The notes beneath the pieces were generated by a model, which was not told where the DNA came from, did not search any database, and worked only from the letters and a program-made list of their open reading frames with translations. Both the position numbers and the translations under genes were made by a program. Positions 1 through 8,687 of a stretch of DNA of 64,000 nucleotides are shown here, piece by piece. Source of the stretch: Schleiferiaceae bacterium (lineage in GTDB: Bacteria; Bacteroidota; Bacteroidia; Flavobacteriales; Schleiferiaceae); assembly GCA_018401735.1 (NCBI GenBank), contig JAGYKI010000014.1, forward strand, positions 1 through 64,000, read 5' to 3'. Position 1 is the first letter of the stretch, and each line of letters opens with the position of its first letter.

Positions 1-353
1 ATAAACTTCAAAGGATTATTAAATGAGAATCGATATGGAGTTAAATGGGGACCTTCGTTGGCTAAAGGATCCACACTCAACCACACACTTACCTTCGGAT
101 CGTAATACCTCGCCCCGTAATAGTAATTTCCGGTCTCTTCATCCCATTCCTTACCGTTAAACCTAAACCTACTACTAAAGCTGGTATAGTTTTTAGCATA
201 CTGGTTTTCCAAATTTTCGCCCCAAGGCGTATTTAAGAAAAATTGATAGGGTTCGCCGCGCATGTCCGTTATAAATTCTACCGAGCCGAGGTAATCGGGG
301 TGATAAAAGTAAATGATTTCAATTTCATCGCAATTAGCTACCACAGGCTGGTG
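1..353 (-). pseudogene. RHS repeat-associated core domain fragment, 5'-truncated, continues off the left window edge
   Basis: Manual minus-strand translation gives ...DEIEIIYFYHPDYLGSVEFITDMRGEPYQFFLNTPWGENLENQYAKNYTSFSSRFRFNGKEWDEETGNYYYGARYYDPKVSVWLSVDPLANEGPHLTPYRFSFNNPLKF, which has the Rhs core hallmarks (YHPDYLGS, GARYYDP, SVDPLA, NNPL). An in-frame TAA lies at 354-356, so no full-length Rhs upstream. Confidence 0.85.
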
Positions 354-364
354 TTAGCATATAG

Positions 365-505
365 CTCGTCACCTGCGAAAGTAAAAAGCCTGTCTTACCT
401 GCGAGAAGGACTTGAATCTAATTTGTGAATATTAAAAAGATGGATTTACTGATATTTTAATCGAGTTACATTAGGCAAGAGCAAAGATGCTTGCGCTAGG
501 TGAGA
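365..505. repeat. Degenerate intergenic repeat, copy A (ends in ..GCAAAGATGCTTGCGCTAG..)
   Basis: Shares AAAGTAAAAAGCCTGYCTTA...TTGAATCTAATTTGTGAATATTAAAAAG...AAAGATGCTTGCGCTAG with the copies near 3290-3382 and 4090-4240. Confidence 0.6.
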
Positions 506-553
506 GGTGCCGAAATTTGGGAAGAAATTTTCTGGACCAATCGAGCCTCCACA

Positions 554-858
554 TTATCTTTTTAAAGGTTTTCGCTTAGCAGCACGTATATTTAAAAACT
601 CGTTTTGCTTTTTTCGGGGCTTGATGCGATAGGTCAAAATATTGTGATGGTCCATGGGCCCGCGGTATACATACTTTTGTCTGCTTGACTTTTCGAGGAT
701 TTCAGGATGTGTGGTCAACAATTCAAAAAAACGGAAGGATTCCAAAACAAAATTCAGTACTTCCCGCTCTGTCCAGTTTTCTTCGATGTACGCAATTATT
801 TTTTGATTTTTTCAAAACCCTTTTCAGCCCTTTGTGTCCAAACGATTTCTAAAGCCAT
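554..858 (-). pseudogene. RelE/ParE-like toxin, split by a frameshift (MALEIVWTQRAEKGFEKIKK* / ..IIAYIEENWTEREVLNFVLESFRFFELLTTHPEILEKSSRQKYVYRGPMDHHNILTYRIKPRKKQNEFLNIRAAKRKPLKR)
   Basis: ATG at 858 overlaps the stop of the upstream antitoxin gene. Frame 0 stops at 798-796; the rest of the toxin is in the -1 frame after an A6 run at 799-804 (minus strand). Total length 305 nt is consistent with one missing base. Confidence 0.7.
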
Positions 859-1073
859 CTTTCATACTTCTTGCGAATTTCAGAATGGGATTTCACTTCT
901 CCCCTATCCGCTTGCAACAGCCCTTCTTCTATCTCTGCCTTTTCTTCCGCCGTAATTTGGTCCCACCAATCCTCCTGGTCATTTCGAAGAGCCAAAATTT
1001 TGACAATCATGCTTTCATCAGTCAATTGCGCTAACCACTGAATAAGTCCCAATTTTTCTGCTTTCATATCCAT
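849..1073 (-). CDS. Antitoxin of a type II TA pair (small acidic protein upstream of the RelE/ParE-like toxin)
   Basis: 74 aa; 10-nt overlap with the toxin start; composition and position typical of Bacteroidetes RelE/ParE-associated antitoxins. Confidence 0.6.
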   Translation of the reverse strand: MDMKAEKLGLIQWLAQLTDESMIVKILALRNDQEDWWDQITAEEKAEIEEGLLQADRGEVKSHSEIRKKYERWL

Positions 1074-1203
1074 AAAAACAAAGTTAAGCAGCTTTTTGAT
1101 AGTAAATTAAATTTTGCTTGTTTATTCCAAAGGCTTGGCCCTAAGCTGGCGCGAATCGCTCTCTCGTACTCACAAAATTAAGAGCCTACCTTAAATGCCC
1201 TAA

Positions 1204-2316
1204 TTATAAAGTATTCTCAAAGCATAAATGATACCTCGTCGACCTCCCTAGACCTTCAATTTTTAAAGCTTCAATTTTTACCAAATCTTGTAAATGTCTG
1301 GTGGCAGTTGCTTTAGATACTTTAGCCAATCTGCTATATTTAGTAGCAGTCATACCACCTTCGAAACCAGTAGGACCTTCGGCAAACATCCGGTTAACCA
1401 CCTTGAGTTGGGTGGGGTTTAATTGTTCTTTTACTCGATCAAAATAGCGCGATTTTTTTAAGGTGAAATCGATAGTCTCTTTGGCCACAGCTTGCCCTTC
1501 CACAACAGTGTTTACAAAATAGGCAATCCAATCGCTAATCTCATTTGATTTTTGCGCACGCTCGAGCTGATGGTAATAATCTTTCTTATTGCGTTCTAAA
1601 GTGATGGATAGACTACTAAGGCCAGGGTACCCCGTAGTTTGTGCGAGCGCCTTTTCTGCGATTGCGCGACCAATTCTCCCATTACCGTCTTCAAAAGGGT
1701 GGATGCTTTCAAAATAAAGGTGCGCTACTGCGGCACGAATAGGCGCATGTCGTATAGCCATGGGTCCTTTTGGGGCAGTATCGTTAAACCACTGAATGAA
1801 CCTATTTATTTCGCCTTCTACGCGAAAAGAGGGTGGCGCTTCAAAGTGCACGCGTTCAAAACCAAAAGCTCCGGACACAATTTGCATAGGTTCTTGGTGA
1901 GTTCGCCACTTACCCGCGGTCATTCTTGTATCATGCGACAAGAGTGAGATATGCCAATCCAATAACATAGTATGGGTCAATAGATCTTTAAAAGACTTTC
2001 GAGCAGATACCATCAATTCACCGACTCCCTGAGCTTTCTGGTCTCTGACCAAATTTTGTGGGTGCAATCCTAGATTCTTACGAATAGAAGAAGCAACATC
2101 CGCCCGACTCATAAACTCCCCTTCAATCTCAGAGGTCTTAATCGCCTCAGCTATTAATAGCTCAATCATCGTTTCTTCTCGTTCCGATTCGTTTAAGCTA
2201 ATAAGAGCCCCTTCCAACTTTCCTGCATTGTGCAAGTAAGTAAGCAACAAATCCTCAATTTCTTCGGTTTGAAACTGAAAATTGGGCCAATCCGATTGTT
2301 GCCAGTTATAGCTCAT
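1204..2316 (-). CDS. Fic family protein (DUF4172-like N-terminus, Fic domain, C-terminal winged helix)
   Basis: Fic motif HPFEDGNGRIGRA; N-terminal inhibitory-helix motif TSEIEG; N-terminal YNWQQSDWPNFQF; C-terminal HTH-like segment. Confidence 0.92.
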   Translation of the reverse strand: MSYNWQQSDWPNFQFQTEEIEDLLLTYLHNAGKLEGALISLNESEREETMIELLIAEAIKTSEIEGEFMSRADVASSIRKNLGLHPQNLVRDQKAQGVGELMVSARKSFKDLLTHTMLLDWHISLLSHDTRMTAGKWRTHQEPMQIVSGAFGFERVHFEAPPSFRVEGEINRFIQWFNDTAPKGPMAIRHAPIRAAVAHLYFESIHPFEDGNGRIGRAIAEKALAQTTGYPGLSSLSITLERNKKDYYHQLERAQKSNEISDWIAYFVNTVVEGQAVAKETIDFTLKKSRYFDRVKEQLNPTQLKVVNRMFAEGPTGFEGGMTATKYSRLAKVSKATATRHLQDLVKIEALKIEGLGRSTRYHLCFENTL

Positions 2317-2743
2317 GAGCCGATTAATTTTATTTTACGGCTCAAATATATAAAATAAATGAGCCGAATACAGGGTTGTTCTGGCTCATTAGAGCATTAA
2401 GTCACGAGAATTAGCATTTATGAAGGTGTGCAGAGGAGAGTGGTACTTATTGACAAATGTTTGAGTTAGCTTTTAAGAACAGATAGGTATCGTGGTGAGA
2501 AGTAAACACTGAATAAGGATGTGGAAAAGCTAATTAAAACTATGACGGGTTTTCAGGAGTATTTAACATTAGATGGGAAAAGTGTTTCATATTAGGATTT
2601 AAAAGTTTGTCCCTTGCCGCTCCTGAAGACCATTTTACGCAATTCACTGCCCTCCTCATACCCACTGAAGACCAGGTCACAACAGCCTGCGCCGTCAGTA
2701 CTATTGCAGATGTTCGCGGCAAAAGAAAGCTTACACTACGCTG

Positions 2744-3211
2744 CTAATAATAGAATTTAATTACTTCACTATCAAAATAAATTGAATCTGTTTCTTCTTT
2801 AGCGTATTTTTTAAATTCTAACAAACGATTCAAAATCACATCTTCCTTAGATTCATGATCTGGGTTGAAATACATACTTAATGTGTCAGCACCATTGATA
2901 TATTCTACTTGATAAAGTATACCATCCTGCACTCTTAGATAATCATCATTTTTCGATAAATTGTTTAATATTAAATTTCTAGCGAACATGAAGACACTAT
3001 CATTCAAATTACCACTCCAACAAGGATACATATAACCATTTAAAGCATCAGTATCCTTGCAATAAAATATTTTATTACTTATAAACCTTATTGCCTCATG
3101 ATGATCATCAGGATCTTGACCTTTTCCCTTGAGAATTGAAAACTGTTCAGTTTTTTCCGAACAAGAGAATAGCAGAAAGAATGCAGTGAATTTTAGAAGA
3201 GATTTAAACAT
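2744..3211 (-). CDS. Putative lipoprotein of unknown function
   Basis: ORF of 155 aa with signal peptide and lipobox-like FLLFSCSEK. Confidence 0.6.
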   Translation of the reverse strand: MFKSLLKFTAFFLLFSCSEKTEQFSILKGKGQDPDDHHEAIRFISNKIFYCKDTDALNGYMYPCWSGNLNDSVFMFARNLILNNLSKNDDYLRVQDGILYQVEYINGADTLSMYFNPDHESKEDVILNRLLEFKKYAKEETDSIYFDSEVIKFYY

Positions 3212-3289
3212 ACTTATTACAAAGTTACATATTCTAAAATTCCTTGGAAATCAATACGATATCACATTCATTGAACGCTTCCAAGTTGA

Positions 3290-3382
3290 TGTCTTAAATC
3301 GTTTAAAATTCGATTAAAAAGGTCACACCAAATAAGGTTACAAACTACATAGGTCCGAACAAAGATGCTCGCGCTAGTTGAG
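3290..3382. repeat. Degenerate intergenic repeat, copy B (..ACAAAGATGCTCGCGCTAGTTGAGG)
   Basis: AAAGATGCTCGCGCTAG core plus upstream AATCGTTTAAAATTCGATTAAAAAGG, similar to copy A. Confidence 0.5.
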
Positions 3383-3473
3383 GCGATAAACACCTATTCT
3401 CGAATTATGATACAGGAGGTCTTTATAGAAGTTGGCAAGCTTAAACCTTAATCCCTTAATATTTCATAAAAAA

Positions 3474-3983
3474 TTAGTCTTGCGGAATTTTACCAACTAT
3501 AAAAGAAGAATCTTTATCGCTGTACTCAATATCTCCATTTCCCGCAATGAATAAGGACTTCATCACATTTCCTTTACTGTAATAATCGAAAATATTAATC
3601 ATGCTGTCTCCACTCATACGAATCGAAGGACCTTCATATTCGCCATTTTCAAAAAAAGTGAATGTTGAAATGCTTGAAACACCTTTAAAACTAGTAAATC
3701 CAATTGTTGGCCCATGTTCATTGCCGTCTATAAAGGAGACAATTCTTATCAGTCTGTCATTTCGATAGAAATACCAAGGGCCATGTTTTTCCTTTGTGAC
3801 AGCATTTATCAATCCGGTTTCGAAATCCCATACCTCATTAGAATAAATTGTATCCAAAACAAAGTAATTGCTTTGATCCGATCGTGGACCATCTATATTT
3901 ATGTTACTACAGCTCAAAAAGAACATTGAAGAAATAAGAATTGATAAGTATTTACTAAGTTCTGGGAGCATTTTGTATTGCAT
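3474..3983 (-). CDS. Putative lipoprotein with MORN-like (YwqK-type) repeats
   Basis: Lipobox MFFLSCSN; repeats such as KHGPWYFYRNDRLIRIVSFIDGNEHGP and FFENGEYEGPSIRM. Confidence 0.6.
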   Translation of the reverse strand: MQYKMLPELSKYLSILISSMFFLSCSNINIDGPRSDQSNYFVLDTIYSNEVWDFETGLINAVTKEKHGPWYFYRNDRLIRIVSFIDGNEHGPTIGFTSFKGVSSISTFTFFENGEYEGPSIRMSGDSMINIFDYYSKGNVMKSLFIAGNGDIEYSDKDSSFIVGKIPQD

Positions 3984-4089
3984 TATAATTAGTTTTTATT
4001 TCACTTTATATTCGGAGGAAAGTACTAGACCCGCCGTTAGAAAATTTCATCAATAACATTATTACGTCCTCTCAAAACCCCATGGTACG

Positions 4090-4240
4090 CGTGAGCCTCT
4101 CACTCGTGCCTAACAAAAGTAAAAAGACTGCCTTAGTCAACAGAGGAGCCTGAATACAATTTTCAAATATCAAAAAGGATTCAATATCCCTATTTAAATA
4201 AAGCCACTTGGGCTCGAATAAAGATGCTCCCGCTAGACAT
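4090..4240. repeat. Degenerate intergenic repeat, copy C (..ATAAAGATGCTCCCGCTAG)
   Basis: Shares AAAAGTAAAAAGACTGCCTTA, AGCCTGAATACAATTTTCAAATATCAAAAAGGATT and the AAAGATGCTCCCGCTAG core with copy A. Confidence 0.55.
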
Positions 4241-4605
4241 CATTCTTCAGGAGCTGGTTTTATAATTTCAAAATAGCCGTAAATCTCTTCGGTTTTGCCA
4301 GCTACTACAACTTGGTGATCGTTTAAAGGAATGATCATTAGAATCTCGAAATCATCCTCACTAAGATGCTTCCGCTTAATAAATTCACTAACCCATTCAA
4401 CGGAGACCAGATCTTCTACGGTACATTTTTCTTGCCCAAATAATATTACGGTTTTGTTTTGTTTAACCTCATCTAAATCAGCAGATTGAACACCAGTCAG
4501 TTGACCGTTGACACCATTAACTCTACTACAATGCACCACAAGCTGCCCATTCATATTCTGCATACCGAATAGACAGAAAATTGTAATTAATGCTTTCTTC
4601 CACAT
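4240..4605 (-). CDS. Small exported protein of unknown function
   Basis: 121-aa ORF with N-terminal signal-like MWKKALITIFCLFGMQNMNGQ. Confidence 0.5.
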   Translation of the reverse strand: MWKKALITIFCLFGMQNMNGQLVVHCSRVNGVNGQLTGVQSADLDEVKQNKTVILFGQEKCTVEDLVSVEWVSEFIKRKHLSEDDFEILMIIPLNDHQVVVAGKTEEIYGYFEIIKPAPEE

Positions 4606-4939
4606 AATAAATTAATTGAATTTCTTCTTTCTTAAATGGTTAATACTAAATCACCATTATCACTTTGCTTTGGGCTAGAGTTTGTCCCTGCTCCAAAATC
4701 CAAACAACTAAGTTAAAAGCAAACTTGCCCATAAAGGTAATCTTCCCATCCCTGCGCTAAAAACACAATCTCCATTTAGTCAATAAAATGCTGAAGAGCC
4801 ATAATCGGAATCGTTGTTTCACAACCCATCTTGCGCAAAGCAGAATAAGCAAATTGTAGACTGTAAAACGATTAGCACTAACCCCCTTCCCATCCTCCTT
4901 AATTCTGCTAGCTTTGCCTTTCCAAATAAAAAGACCATC

Positions 4940-5272
4940 ATGGCAGCAGATATAAAAGCGCTTCAAAGCATTGTTGACGATTGGATTCAAAATCACGGAG
5001 TACGTTATTTTAACGAACTTACCAATATGGCCCAGCTTACAGAAGAAGTAGGCGAAGTGGCCCGTATCATCGCTCGTCGTTACGGCGAACAAAGCGAAAA
5101 GGAAAGTGATAAAGCCAAAGACCTCGGGGAAGAATTAGCAGATGTGCTTTTTGTGGTACTTTGCCTCGCTAATCAAACCAGCACCGACCTTCAAGCGGCC
5201 TTTGATAAAAAAATGGCGATCAAAACCAAAAGAGACCACGATCGCCATCAAAACAATAACAAGCTGCATTAA
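4940..5272 (+). CDS. MazG-like nucleotide pyrophosphohydrolase
   Basis: MAADIKALQSIVDDWIQNHGVRYFNELTNMAQLTEEVGEVARIIARRYGEQ...KDLGEELADVLFVVLCLANQ; MazG EExxE...ELADV motif. Start moved from the ORF-track 4814 to ATG 4940. Confidence 0.85.
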   Translation: MAADIKALQSIVDDWIQNHGVRYFNELTNMAQLTEEVGEVARIIARRYGEQSEKESDKAKDLGEELADVLFVVLCLANQTSTDLQAAFDKKMAIKTKRDHDRHQNNNKLH

Positions 5273-5292
5273 TACAGCCGATTTTCATTAAC

Positions 5293-5300
5293 TATCTTTG
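5293..5300 (+). promoter_or_regulatory. Candidate Bacteroidetes -7 promoter element TATCTTTG
   Basis: Matches TAnnTTTG, ~22 bp upstream of the queD-like start. Confidence 0.45.
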
Positions 5301-5321
5301 CCGAAATTTTCGCCCTAGGCT

Positions 5322-5732
5322 ATGATCTACATCGAAAGAAAAGAGCGCTTTAGTGCCGCGCATCAATTATACAATCCCAATTGGACCGTTGAGCAAAACG
5401 ATGCCGTTTTTGGCAAATGCGCCAATAAAAATTTCCACGGCCATAACTTCACTTTAGTAGTTACCGTGAAGGGAGAAATTAACCCCGACACCGGCTTTGT
5501 AATGAACTTGGTAGATCTTAAAAAGATTATCCAAAACTTGGTAATTAGCAAACTCGATCACGCCAACCTCAACCACGACGTGGATTTCATGCGTGGAAAA
5601 TTTACCAGCACCGAAGTTTTAGCAGAAGAAATATGGAAAATCTTGGCGCCGGCCATCGCCGAGCATAAGTGCCAGCTGCATCGCATTCGCCTGGAAGAAA
5701 CCATGAATAACGCCGTAGAATATTTCGGCTAA
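5322..5732 (+). CDS. queD: 6-carboxytetrahydropterin synthase / 6-pyruvoyl tetrahydropterin synthase family
   Basis: FSAAHQLYNP, CANKNFHGHNFTLVVTVKGE, LDHANLNHD, RLEETMNNAVEY. Confidence 0.88.
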   Translation: MIYIERKERFSAAHQLYNPNWTVEQNDAVFGKCANKNFHGHNFTLVVTVKGEINPDTGFVMNLVDLKKIIQNLVISKLDHANLNHDVDFMRGKFTSTEVLAEEIWKILAPAIAEHKCQLHRIRLEETMNNAVEYFG

Positions 5733-5778
5733 TACTAATTGCGGCTAAATTAGCCCTAAGAACCAACACATCATTTCT

Positions 5779-6663
5779 ATGAAAGCATACGTATTTCCCG
5801 GACAAGGTGCCCAGTTTACTGGCATGGGTAAAGATTTATACGAAAACTATCCTCTAGCCAAAGAACTTTTCGAAGAAGCCAATTCCATATTGGGCTTCCG
5901 CATTACCGATATCATGTTTGAAGGCAGTGCCGAAGATTTAAAGGAAACTAAGGTTACCCAACCGGCCGTATTTCTGCACTCGGTAATTTTAGCAAAAACC
6001 TTGGAGAATTTCCAACCCGATATGGTAGCGGGCCATTCTTTAGGCGAACTTTCGGCCTTAGTAGCTAACGGCACTCTCGCTTTCGCAGATGGCTTAAAAT
6101 TAGTAAGTGAGCGTGCCCTAGCGATGCAAGATGCTTGTGAAGCAGAACCTTCTACCATGGCCGCCGTTTTAGGCTTAGCCGACGAAGAGGTAGAACGCAT
6201 TTGCGCCGAAACCGAAGGTGTAGTGGTAGCTGCAAATTATAATTGCCCCGGACAATTAGTTATCTCAGGCGCTTTAGAAGCAGTAAAACTGGCTTGTGAA
6301 AACATGAAAGCGGCTGGAGCAAAAAGAGCTTTAATTTTACCAGTGGGTGGTGCCTTCCATTCGCCTTTAATGAAACCCGCAGAAGAGCGCCTCGCCCAAG
6401 CGATTGCGAATACTGAGTTTAAAAACCCAATTTGCCCAGTTTACCAAAACGTAAGCACCACGGCTATTTCCGATCCAGAGCAAATAAAATCCAACCTCAT
6501 CCAACAATTAACTTCTCCCGTAAAATGGACGCAAAGTGTGCAAAACATGATTGCCGATGGCGCGAGCGAGTTTATTGAAGTAGGTCCTGGCAAGGTTTTA
6601 CAAGGTTTGGTTAAAAAGATCGATCGTGACGCTTCCGCAAGAAGCGCAGAAGCGGGCGAATAA
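5779..6663 (+). CDS. fabD: [acyl-carrier-protein] S-malonyltransferase
   Basis: FPGQGAQFTGMG, VAGHSLGELSALVANG, AFHSPLM, EVGPGKVLQGLVKKI. Confidence 0.95.
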   Translation: MKAYVFPGQGAQFTGMGKDLYENYPLAKELFEEANSILGFRITDIMFEGSAEDLKETKVTQPAVFLHSVILAKTLENFQPDMVAGHSLGELSALVANGTLAFADGLKLVSERALAMQDACEAEPSTMAAVLGLADEEVERICAETEGVVVAANYNCPGQLVISGALEAVKLACENMKAAGAKRALILPVGGAFHSPLMKPAEERLAQAIANTEFKNPICPVYQNVSTTAISDPEQIKSNLIQQLTSPVKWTQSVQNMIADGASEFIEVGPGKVLQGLVKKIDRDASARSAEAGE

Positions 6664-6717
6664 AATTAGTAGAACCATTACTCTTAGCTAGGGTTAAGAG
6701 CCTATCAATTTAGCATT

Positions 6718-7749
6718 ATGCAAAGCACTTGGCGCAGTCCATCCAATATCGCACTGGTTAAATACTGGGGTAAATACGCAAATCAAATTCCAGCAAATCC
6801 TAGCATAAGCTTTACGCTTAGTGCCTCTTACACCCAAACTACGGTAAGTGTGATGGGCGAAAGCGGAAATGACGATATTGATTTTGACCTTTATTTAGAC
6901 GGGGAATTAAAACCCGACTTTAAAGGCAAAGTGCAGCAATTCCTTGCGCGCATAAAAAGTGAGCTAGGGCCCTTGGCGGGCAAGAAACTGAAGATTGAAA
7001 CCCACAATAGCTTTCCACACAGTAGTGGCATTGCCAGCAGCGCTAGTGGTATGAGTGCCTTAGCTTTGTGTTTGCTCGACCTCCGCAGCGAATTAGGAAA
7101 AATAAAAGAATTAGACTTTCATCGCAAAGCCAGTGAGTGGGCACGTTTAGGTTCTGGCTCTGCTAGTCGTTCCCTTTATGGTCCACTGGGGCAATGGGGC
7201 GAATTTTCAGGCATCCACGAAAGTAGCGATGAATACGGCATCCCCTTCCAAGGCGACGTGGCACCGGTCTTTCAAGATTTCTGCGATTGCATTCTCTTAG
7301 TAGAGAAAGGACAAAAACAAGTTAGTAGTACAGCGGGGCATGGTTTAATGAACAACCATCCTTTCGCGAAAGAACGGTTTAAGCAAGCCCATCGTAATTT
7401 AGAGGAGCTTTTAAGCATTTTTAAAAGCGGCGACCTAAGTGCTTTTGGTACTTTGGTAGAAAGCGAAGCGCTAACGCTTCACGCCATGATGATGAGCTCT
7501 AATCCCTATTTTATTTTAATGAAGCCGAATACTTTGCAGATAATCGAAGCGATTTGGGCCTTCCGTAAAGAATCCAATATACCCGCCTACTTTACCCTAG
7601 ATGCGGGTGCCAACGTGCATCTTCTCTTCCCTAAGGCCTTCGAACAAAAGGTACTAGACTTCGTTAATCGAATAATAACTCCTTATTTAAAAAACGGGGA
7701 GTATATTTGCGACCGCGTCGGCAATGGTCCGGAAAAGATTTCACTATGA
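6718..7749 (+). CDS. mvaD: Diphosphomevalonate decarboxylase
   Basis: SPSNIALVKYWGKY, PHSSGIASSASGMSALALCL, GSGSASRSLYGP. Confidence 0.93.
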   Translation: MQSTWRSPSNIALVKYWGKYANQIPANPSISFTLSASYTQTTVSVMGESGNDDIDFDLYLDGELKPDFKGKVQQFLARIKSELGPLAGKKLKIETHNSFPHSSGIASSASGMSALALCLLDLRSELGKIKELDFHRKASEWARLGSGSASRSLYGPLGQWGEFSGIHESSDEYGIPFQGDVAPVFQDFCDCILLVEKGQKQVSSTAGHGLMNNHPFAKERFKQAHRNLEELLSIFKSGDLSAFGTLVESEALTLHAMMMSSNPYFILMKPNTLQIIEAIWAFRKESNIPAYFTLDAGANVHLLFPKAFEQKVLDFVNRIITPYLKNGEYICDRVGNGPEKISL

Positions 7750-8684
7750 AAAGTAATCCGTTTTACTACGCTAAGATTCTACTCTTCGGAGAGTATGGAA
7801 TCATAAACGATTCCAAGGGTCTTTCAGTTCCTTACAATTATTATCAAGGTGCCTTTAAACAGGCCGAGAGCTTAAGTGGCTTTGCGCAGAAATCCAATGC
7901 TAGCCTCGCTAAATATTACCAGCATTTAGAAAGCCTTCAGGAAAGTGGCGAAATTATCGCTCCTTTAAATTTATCCGCCTTCAAGGCCGATATCGCTGAT
8001 GGTTTTTATTTCGACAGCTCCATTCCCGAAGGTTATGGCGTAGGTAGCAGCGGCGCTTTGTGCGCGGCTATTTACGATCGTTATGCCCTTAATCGCATTG
8101 ATCCGGAAGCGGACATTAGCAAGGAGAACATCCAAGAGCTAAAAAAGATTTTAGGACACATGGAATCTTATTTTCACGGTAAAAGCTCTGGGCTTGATCC
8201 GCTAATTTGCTATTTACAGCTGCCCGTGCTTATTCATTCAAAAGATGAATTAGGCACCGTTAGCATCCCTCATAAAGCCGAAGGTAAAGGCGCGATTTTT
8301 CTAGTAAACAGTGGTTCTCCTGGTGAAACCCAACCCATGGTTAACATCTTTATGGAAAAGATGAAGCAGGAAGGTTTCCGCACCGTTATGAAAGAGCAGT
8401 TTACCAAATACAACGATGCTTGTATTGCGGCTTTCTTAAAAGGTGACACCAAGCCACTTTTCAATAACTTAAAGAAATTGAGCCATTTAGTTTTCGAAAA
8501 CTTTACCCCCATGATTCCTCACAGCGTGAAAGACTTATGGCAACAAGGTTTTGAAACCAATGCCTATTACCTCAAACTTTGCGGTAGCGGCGGCGGTGGC
8601 TTTGTATTAGGCTTCACCGCCGATTACGAAAAAGCTCAAGAGCTTTTAAAAGACTATGAAACGGAGCTTATTTACCGTCTCTAA
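7746..8684 (+). CDS. GHMP kinase, mevalonate kinase-like
   Basis: KILLFGEYGII, EGYGVGSSGALCAAIYDRY, LKLCGSGGGGFVLGF; start ATG 7746 overlaps the mvaD stop. Confidence 0.88.
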   Translation: MKSNPFYYAKILLFGEYGIINDSKGLSVPYNYYQGAFKQAESLSGFAQKSNASLAKYYQHLESLQESGEIIAPLNLSAFKADIADGFYFDSSIPEGYGVGSSGALCAAIYDRYALNRIDPEADISKENIQELKKILGHMESYFHGKSSGLDPLICYLQLPVLIHSKDELGTVSIPHKAEGKGAIFLVNSGSPGETQPMVNIFMEKMKQEGFRTVMKEQFTKYNDACIAAFLKGDTKPLFNNLKKLSHLVFENFTPMIPHSVKDLWQQGFETNAYYLKLCGSGGGGFVLGFTADYEKAQELLKDYETELIYRL

Positions 8685-8687
8685 GTT

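Noticed and set aside
243-428. 61-aa plus-strand ORF at the left edge
   Set aside because: Antisense to the Rhs fragment and repeat copy A.
707-1034. Two overlapping plus-strand ORFs (707-955, 834-1034)
   Set aside because: Antisense to the antitoxin/toxin pair, which has better support.
1639-1947. 102-aa ORF antisense to the Fic gene
   Set aside because: Fully inside a well-supported Fic CDS; no recognisable motif.
2540-2722. 60-aa minus-strand ORF
   Set aside because: No signal, motif or clear gene context; not convincingly coding.
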